From Aquificaceae bacterium (GTDB lineage: Bacteria; Aquificota; Aquificia; Aquificales; Aquificaceae), in NCBI GenBank assembly GCA_037481935.1, contig JBBFKQ010000010.1, positions 1 to 51,477 of the forward strand: DNA of 51,477 nt, written 5' to 3'. The position numbers and the translations under genes were made by a program. Under the pieces are notes generated by a model that worked only from the letters and a program-made list of their open reading frames with translations, did no database searches and was not told the DNA's origin. Positions 16,886 to 24,710 of the stretch are shown here, one piece after another; the stretch's first letter is position 1; each line of letters begins with the position of its first letter.

Positions 16886-17854
16886 TTAAACCCTCACCTC
16901 CTTTACCCACCCCCAGTTCTTCAGAGTCCATTCCACAGTCCTTTTTATACCCTCCTCAAGGCTCACCTGAGGCTTCCAGCCAAGAAGACTCTCAGCCTTC
17001 TGAATGTCCGCCCATGTGGCTTTCATATCAGCTTTGTGGAAATCTTTTAGCTCAAGCTGTGCCTTTTTGCCCGTGTATTTTTCTATGAGACCTATAACCT
17101 CCAGTAGAGTGTGGGGGTTGTTGTTGCCCAGGTTTATTATCTCGTAGCCTAGGGGCTTTGTGGCCAGTATGGTTCCCTCTGCAATGTCGTCAATGTAGGT
17201 AAAGTCCCTGCTCTGGGAACCGTCGCCAAAGACCTCAAGTGTCTTCCCTTCCAGAACCCACTTTATGAACCTGAAGATGCTCATGTCAGGCCTTCCTGCA
17301 GGACCGTAGACGGTAAAATATCGAACCACAGACACATCTATGCCATACAGGTAGTGGTATGTGTAGCACAGCACCTCTGCAGACTTTTTGGAGGCAGCGT
17401 AGGGCGATATGGGTGTGTTCACCGGCAGGTCTTCCCTGAAGGGCATGGGCTGTCCTGCATAAAGGGATGAAGTGGAAGCGAGCACAAACTTTTTTATGCC
17501 CCGCTCCCTGCAGAGCTCAAGGAGGTTGAGAGTTCCCAGCACATTGGTGGTAAAGTAAACTTGGGGGTTTTCTATGGAATACCTGACCCCTGCCCTTGCC
17601 GCCTCGTTTATCACACAGTCAAAGGAATGCCTTTTAAAGGCCTCTTCCAGTGAATGCCTGTCCTCAATATCCATATGGTAGAAGGTAAAGTTCTCATACT
17701 CCTTCAGAAGCCCCAGCCTGTATTCCTTCAGCCTTGTATCGTAGTAATCGTTCATGTTGTCCACGCCAACAACTTTAAAACCCTTTTGAAGGAGCTTCTC
17801 TGAAACCTTCCACCCTATAAAGCCCGCACAGCCGGTGACCAGAAAGCTCTCCAT
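16886..17854 (-). CDS. NAD-dependent nucleotide-sugar epimerase (UDP-glucuronate 4-epimerase-like)
   Basis: Extended short-chain dehydrogenase of 322 residues acting on a UDP-sugar. NAD-binding motif TGCAGFIG at residues 7-14, catalytic Tyr152 and Lys156 in SPYAASKKSAE, with STSSLY before them. VRYFTVYGPAGRPDMSIFRFI is the pattern of UDP-glucuronate/galacturonate 4-epimerases (CapI-type). The product probably feeds surface polysaccharide synthesis. Substrate specificity cannot be proved by sequence. TAAAAT lies 8 bases before the ATG, and the divergent dinG start is only 16 bases away. Confidence 0.88.
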   Translation of the reverse strand: MESFLVTGCAGFIGWKVSEKLLQKGFKVVGVDNMNDYYDTRLKEYRLGLLKEYENFTFYHMDIEDRHSLEEAFKRHSFDCVINEAARAGVRYSIENPQVYFTTNVLGTLNLLELCRERGIKKFVLASTSSLYAGQPMPFREDLPVNTPISPYAASKKSAEVLCYTYHYLYGIDVSVVRYFTVYGPAGRPDMSIFRFIKWVLEGKTLEVFGDGSQSRDFTYIDDIAEGTILATKPLGYEIINLGNNNPHTLLEVIGLIEKYTGKKAQLELKDFHKADMKATWADIQKAESLLGWKPQVSLEEGIKRTVEWTLKNWGWVKEVRV

Positions 17855-17870
17855 GGCTTAGAATTTTAAC
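17855..17870. promoter_or_regulatory. Bidirectional -10 region between the epimerase and dinG-like genes
   Basis: The 16 bases between two divergent ATGs read TAGAAT on the plus strand (17859-17864, 6 bases before the helicase ATG) and an overlapping TAAAAT on the minus strand (8 bases before the epimerase ATG). No ribosome-binding sequence is present for either gene. This fits a symmetric bidirectional promoter making two leaderless mRNAs. Confidence 0.5.
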
Positions 17871-19775
17871 ATGCCCCTTGAAATCTACGAATTTTTGCTG
17901 AAAAAAGGCTTAGAGAGAAGACCTGTGCAGGAAAAGTTCTTCAGCATTGTCCTGTCAGCCATAGAGGAGGGAAACAACTGCGTGAAGGTCATTCAGGCAC
18001 CTACAGGAACGGGAAAGACCTACGGCTATCTCATACCCCTTATGGAAAAGGGGCAGAAGGCCATAATCTCCACGGGAACAAAGCTCCTTCAGGAACAGCT
18101 ACGCAGAGACATAGAAACTCTGAGGTCTTGTTACTTATACATCTTCGGCAAGGAGATAAGCTATCTTGTTATGAAGGGCAAGAGCAACTATCTGTGCCTT
18201 GACAGGTATTACGATCTGCCTCTGGAGAAAAGACCGGCTGAGCTGGAGATGGCTGTGGAGGGGAGCTGGGATGGAGATTTTGAATTTGTGAACCTTGAGA
18301 CAGAGCTCAGAGAGAGGCTGTGTGTGGATGATGACTACTGCACGCCCCACTACAGGCAGACATGCAGTTTCAGGCAGGATTGCTACTACTGGGGAAGGTT
18401 AAAAAGGCTTGAAAGGCAGGCGGACCTTCTTGTGGTAAACCATGCCCTCCTGAGCCTGAAGGAGTTTGAAAACCCTGAAGAAAGGGTGCTGGTGCTTGAC
18501 GAAGCCCATGAGCTTGACAGATACATAACCAGCAGTCTCACATCAGGGGTATCCCTTTATACCCTCAGAGTGGACATAATGGGCAAGGTGCTTGATTTTC
18601 TGAAGGAGGCAAGGTTTGAGCCGGAGGAATTTTTCATAAAAAACTTTGAGAGGCTCTTTAAGGAACAGAAGGAGGAGCTCCCGCTTGAGAGCCTTCAGCC
18701 TTATGCAGAAGCCTTTGAAAAGAGCATACTCTCACCACTGCTATTTTTCCACAGGACCATAAGGGAGAACCTTATATCAGAGCTCACAGGCTTTATCACA
18801 GACAGAATTTTTGTGAGCCTTACTTTTAAGGATTATCTTCTCAAGAGCGGTCTCGTTGACTGGGAAAGATACCTTGACCTGAAGGCAAACCTTGAGAAAC
18901 CAACTGAAGAAGAGGAAAGGTGGATAAAGAGGCTAAGAAACTATGAGCTTCTCACAAGAAGACTGCAGAAAGTCAGAGAATTTTACAGAATCATGAAGGA
19001 AGACCCTCCCGGTATGGGATACCTTGTGGGCAGGCGATTCAGTAAAAGACTTCAGACTTTCAACTACTGGCTGGAAGTGTTCCCAGTTTTTCCGGCGGGA
19101 CATGTAGATTTCACAGAATACAGGGCTGTAATAATAACCTCTGCCACCGTTGAACCCGAGGATATAAGGCAGACTCTCGGAATAAGCGGAGAATACTACG
19201 AGCTGGAGCATACCTTTCCCTACGAGAGGGTCAATTTTCTCCTTTACTCTGCAGACCCGAGAAAAAAGGAAGAGTGGGAGAACTGCCTCAAAGACGCCTA
19301 CAGATACCTGAGAAGTTTACATGAGAGAGTGCTTGTGCTTCTTACTAACAGAGAACACATAAAGCTCTTTGAAAGGGAGGAAGGGGTTGCCTTTCAGGGG
19401 GATGAGCCCCTGTCCGGTCTTCTTGAAGACCTGAGGTCCGGAAGGATAAGTGCACTGGTCGGTCTTGACAGCCTCTGGTTTGGGGTTGATGTAAAGGGTG
19501 AGAAGGGGATCCTCATGGCAAAGCTGCCCTTTGAGAGCCCCGAAGAGCCAATAACCTTTCACAGGATAAGGTTTCTGAAATCTGCGGGACTTGACCCCTT
19601 TGAATACCAGAAGAGAAAGGCTCTCATAAAGTTCAGGCAGGGTATAGGCAGGCTCATGAGGAGCAGGGAAGACAGGGGCACCATAGTGCTCTGCGACAGG
19701 AGAATATTCAGGTTCAGAGAGTTTCTCAGGGCTCTGGAGGAGCTGGGCATCAGGATTAAGCATATAAGCACATAA
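17871..19775 (+). CDS. DinG/XPD-type Fe-S DNA helicase
   Basis: Superfamily 2 5'-3' helicase of 634 residues. Walker A APTGTGKT at residues 43-50, DEAH box at 210-213 (VLVLDEAHEL), and motif VI RQGIGRLMRS near residue 595. Cysteines at about 109, 157, 165 and 171 (with an extra one at 151) lie between Walker A and DEAH, where XPD and DinG bind their [4Fe-4S] cluster. It unwinds DNA, including R-loops and damaged forks, in repair. It is shorter than fused exonuclease-DinG proteins of Firmicutes. No ribosome-binding sequence; likely leaderless start. Confidence 0.9.
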   Translation: MPLEIYEFLLKKGLERRPVQEKFFSIVLSAIEEGNNCVKVIQAPTGTGKTYGYLIPLMEKGQKAIISTGTKLLQEQLRRDIETLRSCYLYIFGKEISYLVMKGKSNYLCLDRYYDLPLEKRPAELEMAVEGSWDGDFEFVNLETELRERLCVDDDYCTPHYRQTCSFRQDCYYWGRLKRLERQADLLVVNHALLSLKEFENPEERVLVLDEAHELDRYITSSLTSGVSLYTLRVDIMGKVLDFLKEARFEPEEFFIKNFERLFKEQKEELPLESLQPYAEAFEKSILSPLLFFHRTIRENLISELTGFITDRIFVSLTFKDYLLKSGLVDWERYLDLKANLEKPTEEEERWIKRLRNYELLTRRLQKVREFYRIMKEDPPGMGYLVGRRFSKRLQTFNYWLEVFPVFPAGHVDFTEYRAVIITSATVEPEDIRQTLGISGEYYELEHTFPYERVNFLLYSADPRKKEEWENCLKDAYRYLRSLHERVLVLLTNREHIKLFEREEGVAFQGDEPLSGLLEDLRSGRISALVGLDSLWFGVDVKGEKGILMAKLPFESPEEPITFHRIRFLKSAGLDPFEYQKRKALIKFRQGIGRLMRSREDRGTIVLCDRRIFRFREFLRALEELGIRIKHIST

Positions 19776-19854
19776 ATATGCCTTATCTCCTGCTCCAGAG
19801 GTTTTATAGCTCTTCCAGACTCGCCCCTTATATTTTTCACAAGGAGGTGCGTAT

Positions 19855-20364
19855 ATGGACAGAAGGGGCTTTTTCAGATGGTTATCCTTGCTTGCTTCCG
19901 TGCCTTTAATTAACAGAGTAGGACAGGCAAGCCCGCAGAGGCTTGACATGTCTCAGGTAAAAAGGGAGGCAGAGGTTGGAGTTATCTACCACTGCGACTT
20001 TCCTCAGGAGGACAGGTTCAGGACCATGCTCAGAAATATAGGCAACCACCTTTCTGTCTATGACTTTAACCCTATGAAAATAAAAATCGTGGTGGTAGCT
20101 CACGGACCTGGAGTGAAGTTCTTTATGAAGGACCTGTCGGGCAGTCCATGGGAAAAGGAAACCATAAAGATTCAGGAGCTTTACGAAGAGGAAAAATCCC
20201 TCTCCATGTATGGTGTAGAGTATCTCATATGCAACATAACCCTTCAGAGGCTTAAGCTGGATGCCAGCAAACTACATGAATTTACGAAGATAGTGCCATC
20301 AGGTGTCGGCATAGTAGGACACCTTCAGGCTGTTGAAAGATTTGCTTACATAAAGGTGCAGTAG
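19855..20364 (+). CDS. Exported DsrE/DsrF-like protein
   Basis: A 169-residue protein with a twin-arginine-like signal (MDRRGFFRWLSLLASVPLI) and a DsrE-like domain: GVIYHCDF, IKIVVVAHGPGVKFFM, then GVEYLICNITLQRLKL and SGVGIVGHLQAVERFAYIKV. DsrE-family proteins carry sulfur as persulfide on a conserved Cys; here the Cys in LICNITL (about residue 137) is well placed. Export is unusual, since DsrEFH and TusBCD are cytoplasmic, but periplasmic DsrE-like proteins occur in sulfur oxidisers. An AAGGAGGTG ribosome-binding sequence precedes the ATG. Convergent with the nfu-like gene, one base apart. Confidence 0.82.
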   Translation: MDRRGFFRWLSLLASVPLINRVGQASPQRLDMSQVKREAEVGVIYHCDFPQEDRFRTMLRNIGNHLSVYDFNPMKIKIVVVAHGPGVKFFMKDLSGSPWEKETIKIQELYEEEKSLSMYGVEYLICNITLQRLKLDASKLHEFTKIVPSGVGIVGHLQAVERFAYIKVQ

Positions 20365-20365
20365 C

Positions 20366-20629
20366 CTAAAAGCCGAAGGTCATGGGGATGTCCATGTTCA
20401 CATCCTTGACCTCTTTTATGTCAGGAAATTTATTCCTGAGAGCCCTCTCTATGCCTGCCTTGAGCGTAAGCACGGACATGCCACAGCCTGAGCAGGCCCC
20501 CACCATTCTCACAAGCACAGTGCCATCCTCCTTTATGTCCACCAGCTCCACATCACCCCCATCAAACCTGAGGGCTGGCCTTATCTCATCAAGAACCGCT
20601 TCAACCTCTTCCCATGTGGGCATTGCCAT
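20366..20629 (-). CDS. NifU-like C-terminal-domain Fe-S scaffold (Nfu type)
   Basis: An 87-residue protein consisting of a single Nfu domain: WEEVEAVLDEIRPALRFDGGDVELVDI, then GACSGCGMSVLTLKAGIERAL. The CxxC pair (about residues 46-49) holds a [4Fe-4S] cluster shared between two subunits and delivered to target enzymes. AAAGGAGG ribosome-binding sequence before the ATG. Divergent from rimM with 38 bases between start codons. Together with the Mrp-like carrier and the cysteine-desulfurase paralog further on, it is part of the Fe-S handling set in this window. Confidence 0.93.
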   Translation of the reverse strand: MAMPTWEEVEAVLDEIRPALRFDGGDVELVDIKEDGTVLVRMVGACSGCGMSVLTLKAGIERALRNKFPDIKEVKDVNMDIPMTFGF

Positions 20630-20667
20630 CTTTTTCCTCCTTTAAAAAGTGTATAAACTATAAGAGT

Positions 20668-21195
20668 ATGCAAGGGGATAAGTCCATCAATGAGGAAAAT
20701 CAATATGTGGTGATAGGAAAGGTGCTTGACACGTACGGTCTGAAAGGAGAGCTAAAGGTGCAGACTTATCTGGAAAGAAGGCACTGGTCAAAAATAAAAA
20801 GGGTTTTTCTCAAGCGTAAGGGAGGTGAGTATGTGCCCTTTTCCGTGGAATACACAAAGCCCCACGGCAAGGACCAGCTTATTCTGAAGTTTGAAGGCTT
20901 TAATGCTATTGAGCAGGTGGAGGCCTTCAGGGGGGCAAAGATTTTTCTTCCAGAGGAGGAGCTTCCCAAAAAGAAGAGGGGAGAATACTATTACTTTGAG
21001 CTTGAGGGGCTGGAGGTTCTTACAGAAAGTGGGAAGCAGGTGGGAAGGGTTTCGGGCATCATTGAACAGAAGCCTTACGACCTTCTGGAGGTGGACGGAG
21101 GAAGGCTTTACATACCTTTCGTGGAGGCGCTTGTGAAAGATGTAAGGTTAAAGGAGGGGAAGGTCATAGTAAAGGATATACTGGCTGAGCTCTAA
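20668..21195 (+). CDS. rimM: 16S rRNA processing protein RimM
   Basis: RimM binds ribosomal protein S19 and helps mature the 30S head. The 175-residue protein has the N-terminal barrel (YVVIGKVLDTYGLKGELKVQ) and the PRC-barrel C-terminal half (YYYFELEGLEVL, then YDLLEVDGGRLYIPFVEALVKDV). The frame is open to 20614, inside the nfu gene, but the ATG at 20668 gives the family length. TATAAA lies 9 bases before it and no ribosome-binding sequence is evident. Unlike in many bacteria it is not next to trmD, which is at 41.9 kb. Its end overlaps lpdA by 4 bases, convergently. Confidence 0.93.
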   Translation: MQGDKSINEENQYVVIGKVLDTYGLKGELKVQTYLERRHWSKIKRVFLKRKGGEYVPFSVEYTKPHGKDQLILKFEGFNAIEQVEAFRGAKIFLPEEELPKKKRGEYYYFELEGLEVLTESGKQVGRVSGIIEQKPYDLLEVDGGRLYIPFVEALVKDVRLKEGKVIVKDILAEL

Positions 21196-22583
21196 TGCCT
21201 CCTTGCCCATGTTATGGGACCAAAATGCACCTCCATACCTGCCTGACCTATGACCTCTGAAAGGGATGGGTGGGAATACATGGACTTGGAAAGGAAGTCC
21301 ACCCTTAGGTCTGCCTTCATGAGGTGAACAACCTGATGGAGAAGCTCACCCGCATGAGGACCAAGTATATGACATCCCAGCAAGCGTCCATCTTCATCCA
21401 CCACAAGCCTTACAAAACCCTCGTTCTCCCCGTCATCCATAGCCTTTGGGTTTGACACAAAGGAGACAACGCCAACCCTTACCTCGTGCCCCCCTTCCTC
21501 CGCCTGGTCTTCTGTGAGCCCCACGCTGGCAATCTCGTAGGCGGAGTATATTATCTTTGGAACAATCCTTTCATCCCTGACCATGTCCTCCTCCCCCAGC
21601 ATGTGGCTTATGGCTACCTTTGCCTCATACATGGACTTGTGGGCAAGCATGAGGGGTGAGGTTATGTCTCCGCAGGCGTATATGTTGGGGATGCTCGTCT
21701 GACAGAACTGGTTTACCTTTATAAAGCCTTTGCTGTCTTTCTGAATACCCACCTCTTCAAGTCCGATACTTTCCGTGTTTGGCTTCCTGCCCACCCCCAG
21801 GAGGATAAGGTCTGCACTCACTTCTGAACCATCGGAAAGAACAGCCCTGATACCACCCTCCGAAGGCTCCCAGCTCTCAACTGTAGCTTTCAGCTTTATC
21901 TCCACCCCAAGCCTTTTTAGCTTCCTTGCGAGGTATCTGGAGGATTCCTCGGGAATATCCGCAGATGGAAGAAGCCTGTCTTTCAGTTCCAACAGAAGCA
22001 CCTCAGAGCCATACATCCTGAATATGTAGGCAAACTCCACACCCACTGCACCACCGCCCACTATCAGGATTTTCCTGGGAAATTCCTCAAGGGACCATAT
22101 CTGGTCTGTGTCGTAGACATACCTTCCATCGGGCACAAGGTTTCCCAGGGAGGAAGTAGAAGAGCCCGTTGCCAGCAGGATGTATCTCCCTCTGAGTTCA
22201 ATGCCCTCTGGCTCCACCACCACCGTATGGCTGTTCTTGAGAACTCCCCTTCCATAGAAGATGGGAATTTTGAGATGCTCTGCAAACTTTTTGAAGTTTT
22301 CCCTTATGGTGACCACCACCCTGTCCCTGCCCTTTTTGAGTTCCTGCATACTGAGCTCGTATCCCTTTAGGAATATGCCATATTCTGGAAGCCTGTGAAA
22401 CTTATCAAGCATGTAGGCTCCATGCCTCATATACTTTGAGGGTATACAGCCCCTGTTGAGGCAGTTCCCTCCCACTGTCTCTGGGCTCAGCTCCACAAGG
22501 GCAACCTTCATACCCCTTCTGTGGGCATACAGTGCCCCCTCGTATCCACCGCTGCCTGCGCCCACTATAACAAGGTCATACAT
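21192..22583 (-). CDS. lpdA: Dihydrolipoamide dehydrogenase
   Basis: FAD-dependent disulfide oxidoreductase of 463 residues that reoxidises dihydrolipoyl groups with NAD. FAD motif GAGSGGY (residues 8-14), redox disulfide CLNRGC (C41/C46), NAD motif GGGAVGVEFAYIF, GDIT, and the C-terminal catalytic pair H438-x4-E443 in YSHPSLSEV. All residues needed for activity are present. No E1, E2 or glycine-cleavage genes are adjacent. In sulfur-oxidising relatives a lipoate-dependent sulfane pathway (sHdr-LbpA) also needs such an enzyme, so that role is possible. A 67-codon gene overlaps its start by 8 bases. Confidence 0.9.
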   Translation of the reverse strand: MYDLVIVGAGSGGYEGALYAHRRGMKVALVELSPETVGGNCLNRGCIPSKYMRHGAYMLDKFHRLPEYGIFLKGYELSMQELKKGRDRVVVTIRENFKKFAEHLKIPIFYGRGVLKNSHTVVVEPEGIELRGRYILLATGSSTSSLGNLVPDGRYVYDTDQIWSLEEFPRKILIVGGGAVGVEFAYIFRMYGSEVLLLELKDRLLPSADIPEESSRYLARKLKRLGVEIKLKATVESWEPSEGGIRAVLSDGSEVSADLILLGVGRKPNTESIGLEEVGIQKDSKGFIKVNQFCQTSIPNIYACGDITSPLMLAHKSMYEAKVAISHMLGEEDMVRDERIVPKIIYSAYEIASVGLTEDQAEEGGHEVRVGVVSFVSNPKAMDDGENEGFVRLVVDEDGRLLGCHILGPHAGELLHQVVHLMKADLRVDFLSKSMYSHPSLSEVIGQAGMEVHFGPITWARRH

Positions 22584-22779
22584 CCTTTCTCTTCCTCCTT
22601 TCCCTGTATACTGCCTGCCTGCATTGCCTTATTATGGTGCGATACTTGTAGTAAACGGAAGGGACCTTTATGGGCAATCCGTAATACCTCTCCAGCATAA
22701 GCATAATCTCCTCTGTGGTTACATACCTGTGGTTTCTTATCAAGCCCTTTATGTATTTCACTATACGGGTTTCCTTCAT
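22576..22779 (-). CDS. Small basic protein of unknown function
   Basis: A 67-residue frame starting MKETRIVKYIKGLIRNHRY, continuing TTEEIMLMLERYYGLPIKVPSVYYKYRTIIRQCRQ in outline, and ending in a run of Arg/Lys. The profile (helix, TTEEI, helix, basic tail) resembles a small winged-helix or nucleic-acid-binding protein, but I do not recognise a family. It overlaps the start of lpdA by 8 bases on the same strand, so translation would be coupled. The frame is open further upstream to 23277, but that part runs antisense to a well-supported gene and is not credible. Confidence 0.5.
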   Translation of the reverse strand: MKETRIVKYIKGLIRNHRYVTTEEIMLMLERYYGLPIKVPSVYYKYRTIIRQCRQAVYRERRKRKDV

Positions 22780-22869
22780 GGGTCCTTGATATTTTAACAG
22801 GCTCTGGTATACGCCTTGATGAGCTTTGTCATTGTATGCCTCTGACAGAGGGCATAAAGTCTCAGGAGT

Positions 22870-23445
22870 ATGACTCAGGAGCAGTGGGATTTTGTAAATG
22901 TGCTCGTAATAGTGGCAAGGTTTGTTCAGGTTTTTGGTTTCTTCTTTGCCATACTCATGCTGGTAAAAGAATTTCCCCTTGGGCACACCTTTCTTGTTTT
23001 CGCCATAAATCTGGTAGGCTTCTTTGCCATACTGACTGGTGTGCTCATAAAAGCTTTCTCCCTGCCAGAAGTTCTTATGGCGGATGCGATAATTATTGGT
23101 CTCAGCCTTGCTATATTCATGAAGGCTTACAGGGTAAAGAGGCTCAGGGAGAAGTTTCCACCACCGCCCAGACCCCACACCCGATGTCCAGTATGTGGCA
23201 GTTTTGTAAACCCTGAAGGAGATTACTGTGTGCTTATGGACAGCAAGAGTCTTCTTTACTTTGATAGAAAGGAACACATGGAAGCCTTCATAGAAAACCC
23301 CCAGCTTTACAGGGTTTCAAAAGAGATTAACTACGATGGTGTGAGAAAGATATGCATAAACAAGGAAGAGGGATGGAAAGAATGGGGGCAGAGCCCCCAG
23401 CGAGTTACTTCACAAAATCCCTTAGAGCTTCATAGGCCTTCATAG
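22870..23445 (+). CDS. Membrane protein with a YHS-like metal-binding tail
   Basis: A 191-residue protein with three membrane segments (about residues 8-32, 40-61 and 68-88), a basic/proline stretch, then a cytoplasmic tail with CPVCGSFV at about 106-113 and LLYFDRKEHMEAFIENPQLY. The tail follows the YHS/TRASH pattern (CxxCG ... YFxxxxHxxxFxxNPxxY), but the usual second metal-binding Cys pair before the His is missing. Such domains bind copper or other metals; the neighbours are Fe-SOD and a PCuAC copper chaperone. The C terminus overlaps sodB convergently by 41 bases, so the last 13 residues may not be conserved. Start has a CAGGAG ribosome-binding sequence. Confidence 0.7.
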   Translation: MTQEQWDFVNVLVIVARFVQVFGFFFAILMLVKEFPLGHTFLVFAINLVGFFAILTGVLIKAFSLPEVLMADAIIIGLSLAIFMKAYRVKRLREKFPPPPRPHTRCPVCGSFVNPEGDYCVLMDSKSLLYFDRKEHMEAFIENPQLYRVSKEINYDGVRKICINKEEGWKEWGQSPQRVTSQNPLELHRPS

Positions 23446-24040
23446 CCTTTTCAAATCTTTCGTTGATAACCTCCCAGTTGAGGTTCTGAAGAAAAGCATC
23501 AATGTAAGGGGGTCTTTTGTTCTTCTGGTCCACGTAGTAGGCGTGCTCGTAGGTATCAAGAATTATGATAGGTATGAGGCCTGTGTAGTTATAAACGTTA
23601 TGAGCGTCAAGGCCATTTATTACTAGCCTTCCGGAGAATATATCCAGACCAAGAAGAGCCCATCCCCTGAAAGCTATGCCCGTTGCCTTTATCTCCTGAA
23701 TACAGGCATCCCATGAACCAAAGTCCTCCTCTACCTTCTTCTTGAGGGCTTCTGATGGCTGTCCTTTTGCACCAAGATGACCGAAGTAGAGCTCATGAAG
23801 CACAACTCCCATGTAGTTGAAGGTTTCCTCCACTTTGAGCTCTCTGAATTCAGAGTAATTCTGGTTTGCCTTGCTTCTGTCTGAAAAGCTCAGATCTGCC
23901 AGCTTTTCCTGAATTTCGTTGTATTTTGCCACATAGCCTTTGTAGTGGGCTTCAAAGTGTGGCTCTATCTGCTCGTTGGAAATTCCGTTGAGGTTTGCTG
24001 GTTTGAGATGGTCTTTGGGCTGCACCTTATGCACTGGCAT
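23405..24040 (-). CDS. sodB: Iron (or cambialistic) superoxide dismutase
   Basis: Cytoplasmic SOD of 211 residues, detoxifying superoxide. Metal ligands are in place: H28 in PHFEAHYKGYV, His in VVLHELYFGHL (about residue 83), and Asp/His in LDTYEHAYYVD. The Tyr in DTYEH replaces the Trp of the classical DVWEH, as often in archaeal and thermophile enzymes, so metal preference (Fe or Mn) cannot be fixed. It has an AAGGAGGT ribosome-binding sequence. No signal peptide. PCuAC lies upstream on the same strand, 67 bases away. Confidence 0.95.
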   Translation of the reverse strand: MPVHKVQPKDHLKPANLNGISNEQIEPHFEAHYKGYVAKYNEIQEKLADLSFSDRSKANQNYSEFRELKVEETFNYMGVVLHELYFGHLGAKGQPSEALKKKVEEDFGSWDACIQEIKATGIAFRGWALLGLDIFSGRLVINGLDAHNVYNYTGLIPIIILDTYEHAYYVDQKNKRPPYIDAFLQNLNWEVINERFEKAMKAYEALRDFVK

Positions 24041-24053
24041 GGTTCACCTCCTT

Positions 24054-24080
24054 AAGGGTTTTTAAGAGATTATAACCCTT
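24054..24080 (-). promoter_or_regulatory. Possible promoter and hairpin before sodB
   Basis: A 7-base inverted repeat AAGGGTT/AACCCTT with a 13-base loop sits just upstream of the sodB ribosome-binding sequence, and the loop strand contains TATAAT (minus strand, 24069-24074). No good -35 hexamer is seen. It could be a promoter whose 5' leader folds near the ribosome-binding site, or a weak terminator of the upstream gene. Confidence 0.3.
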
Positions 24081-24107
24081 CTCTGAGACCACCTTCTATG
24101 AGAAAGC

Positions 24108-24548
24108 TCAGTATCCATGCCTGTGCTGGTGCATTTGACCCCCCATTCCTTTCCTTACAGGTGCCTGCACCTTCACTTCACCGGATTTTTCAAACTTGAG
24201 AGTGAGCTCTACCGTGTCGCCCTCCTTCAGTGGCTTTTTGAGGTTTATGAGCATTATGTGAAGACCGCCTGGCTTTAGCTCTACTTTACCACCAGCCGGA
24301 ACCTCAATAGCCCTTACCCTTCTCATTTTACCTTCTGCAGTTTCATGAAGCTCAGTTATCTCAGAGGCGTTGTTAGAGGCATCAAGAAGTCTGTCTGCCT
24401 CCTTACCCTTGTTTTCAATCACCATATAGGCTGCGGACATCTTGGAGGTGGGAGGCACCTCTCTTACCCATGCATCCTTTAACTCAATCTTTGGCTGGGC
24501 TAGAGCGACCACTGCAAACGTAAGAGCGCCTGAAAGCACTTTTTTCAT
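24108..24548 (-). CDS. Periplasmic copper chaperone PCuAC
   Basis: A 146-residue exported protein with signal peptide MKKVLSGALTFAVVALAQ. The copper-binding pattern of the PCuAC (DUF461) family is present: ITELHETAEGKMRRV followed by GGLHIMLINLKKPLKEGD, i.e. H-x10-M ... H-x-M. It ends in a Met/His-rich tail (GMGGQMHQHRHGY) that probably adds copper sites. PCuAC proteins load the CuA centre of cytochrome c oxidase, so it belongs with the aerobic respiratory chain. Ribosome-binding sequence GGAGGTG present. Confidence 0.93.
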   Translation of the reverse strand: MKKVLSGALTFAVVALAQPKIELKDAWVREVPPTSKMSAAYMVIENKGKEADRLLDASNNASEITELHETAEGKMRRVRAIEVPAGGKVELKPGGLHIMLINLKKPLKEGDTVELTLKFEKSGEVKVQAPVRKGMGGQMHQHRHGY

Positions 24549-24613
24549 GACTTCACCTCCTGAGTGAATTTAAAGAAAATTTTAAAGGTCAGTTTATGAA
24601 AAGTCAATGAAAA

Positions 24614-24687
24614 CCAGCCCGGCGGGAGTCGAACCCGCAACCTTGGGATCCGTAGTCCCACGCTCTGTCCAGTTGAGCTACGGGCCG
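24614..24687 (-). tRNA. tRNA-Arg (anticodon ACG)
   Basis: A 74-base cloverleaf. Acceptor stem CGGCCCG pairs with CGGGCTG (one G-U), the D-arm contains AGCTCAACTGGACAGAGC, the anticodon stem is GGGA/TCCC around loop CTACGGA, and the T-arm is GCGGG-TTCGACT-CCCGC. The anticodon ACG is normally modified to ICG by TadA and reads CGU/CGC/CGA, codons this genome hardly uses. The discriminator is G and the CCA end is not encoded. Confidence 0.95.
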
Positions 24688-24710
24688 TATGGATTATATT
24701 ATATGCCATA

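Noticed and set aside
22576-23277. A 233-residue minus-strand frame extending the small basic protein upstream
   Set aside because: All but the last 67 codons run antisense to the YHS-like membrane protein gene, which has a ribosome-binding sequence and clear membrane segments; the extra part has no family pattern.
22870-23445. YHS-like gene as an intact copper-sensing TRASH domain
   Set aside because: The second Cys motif is absent, so a standard TRASH metal site cannot be claimed.
24054-24080. Hairpin before sodB as a riboswitch
   Set aside because: The single 7-base stem is too small and matches no known class; it is listed only as a weak promoter/hairpin.
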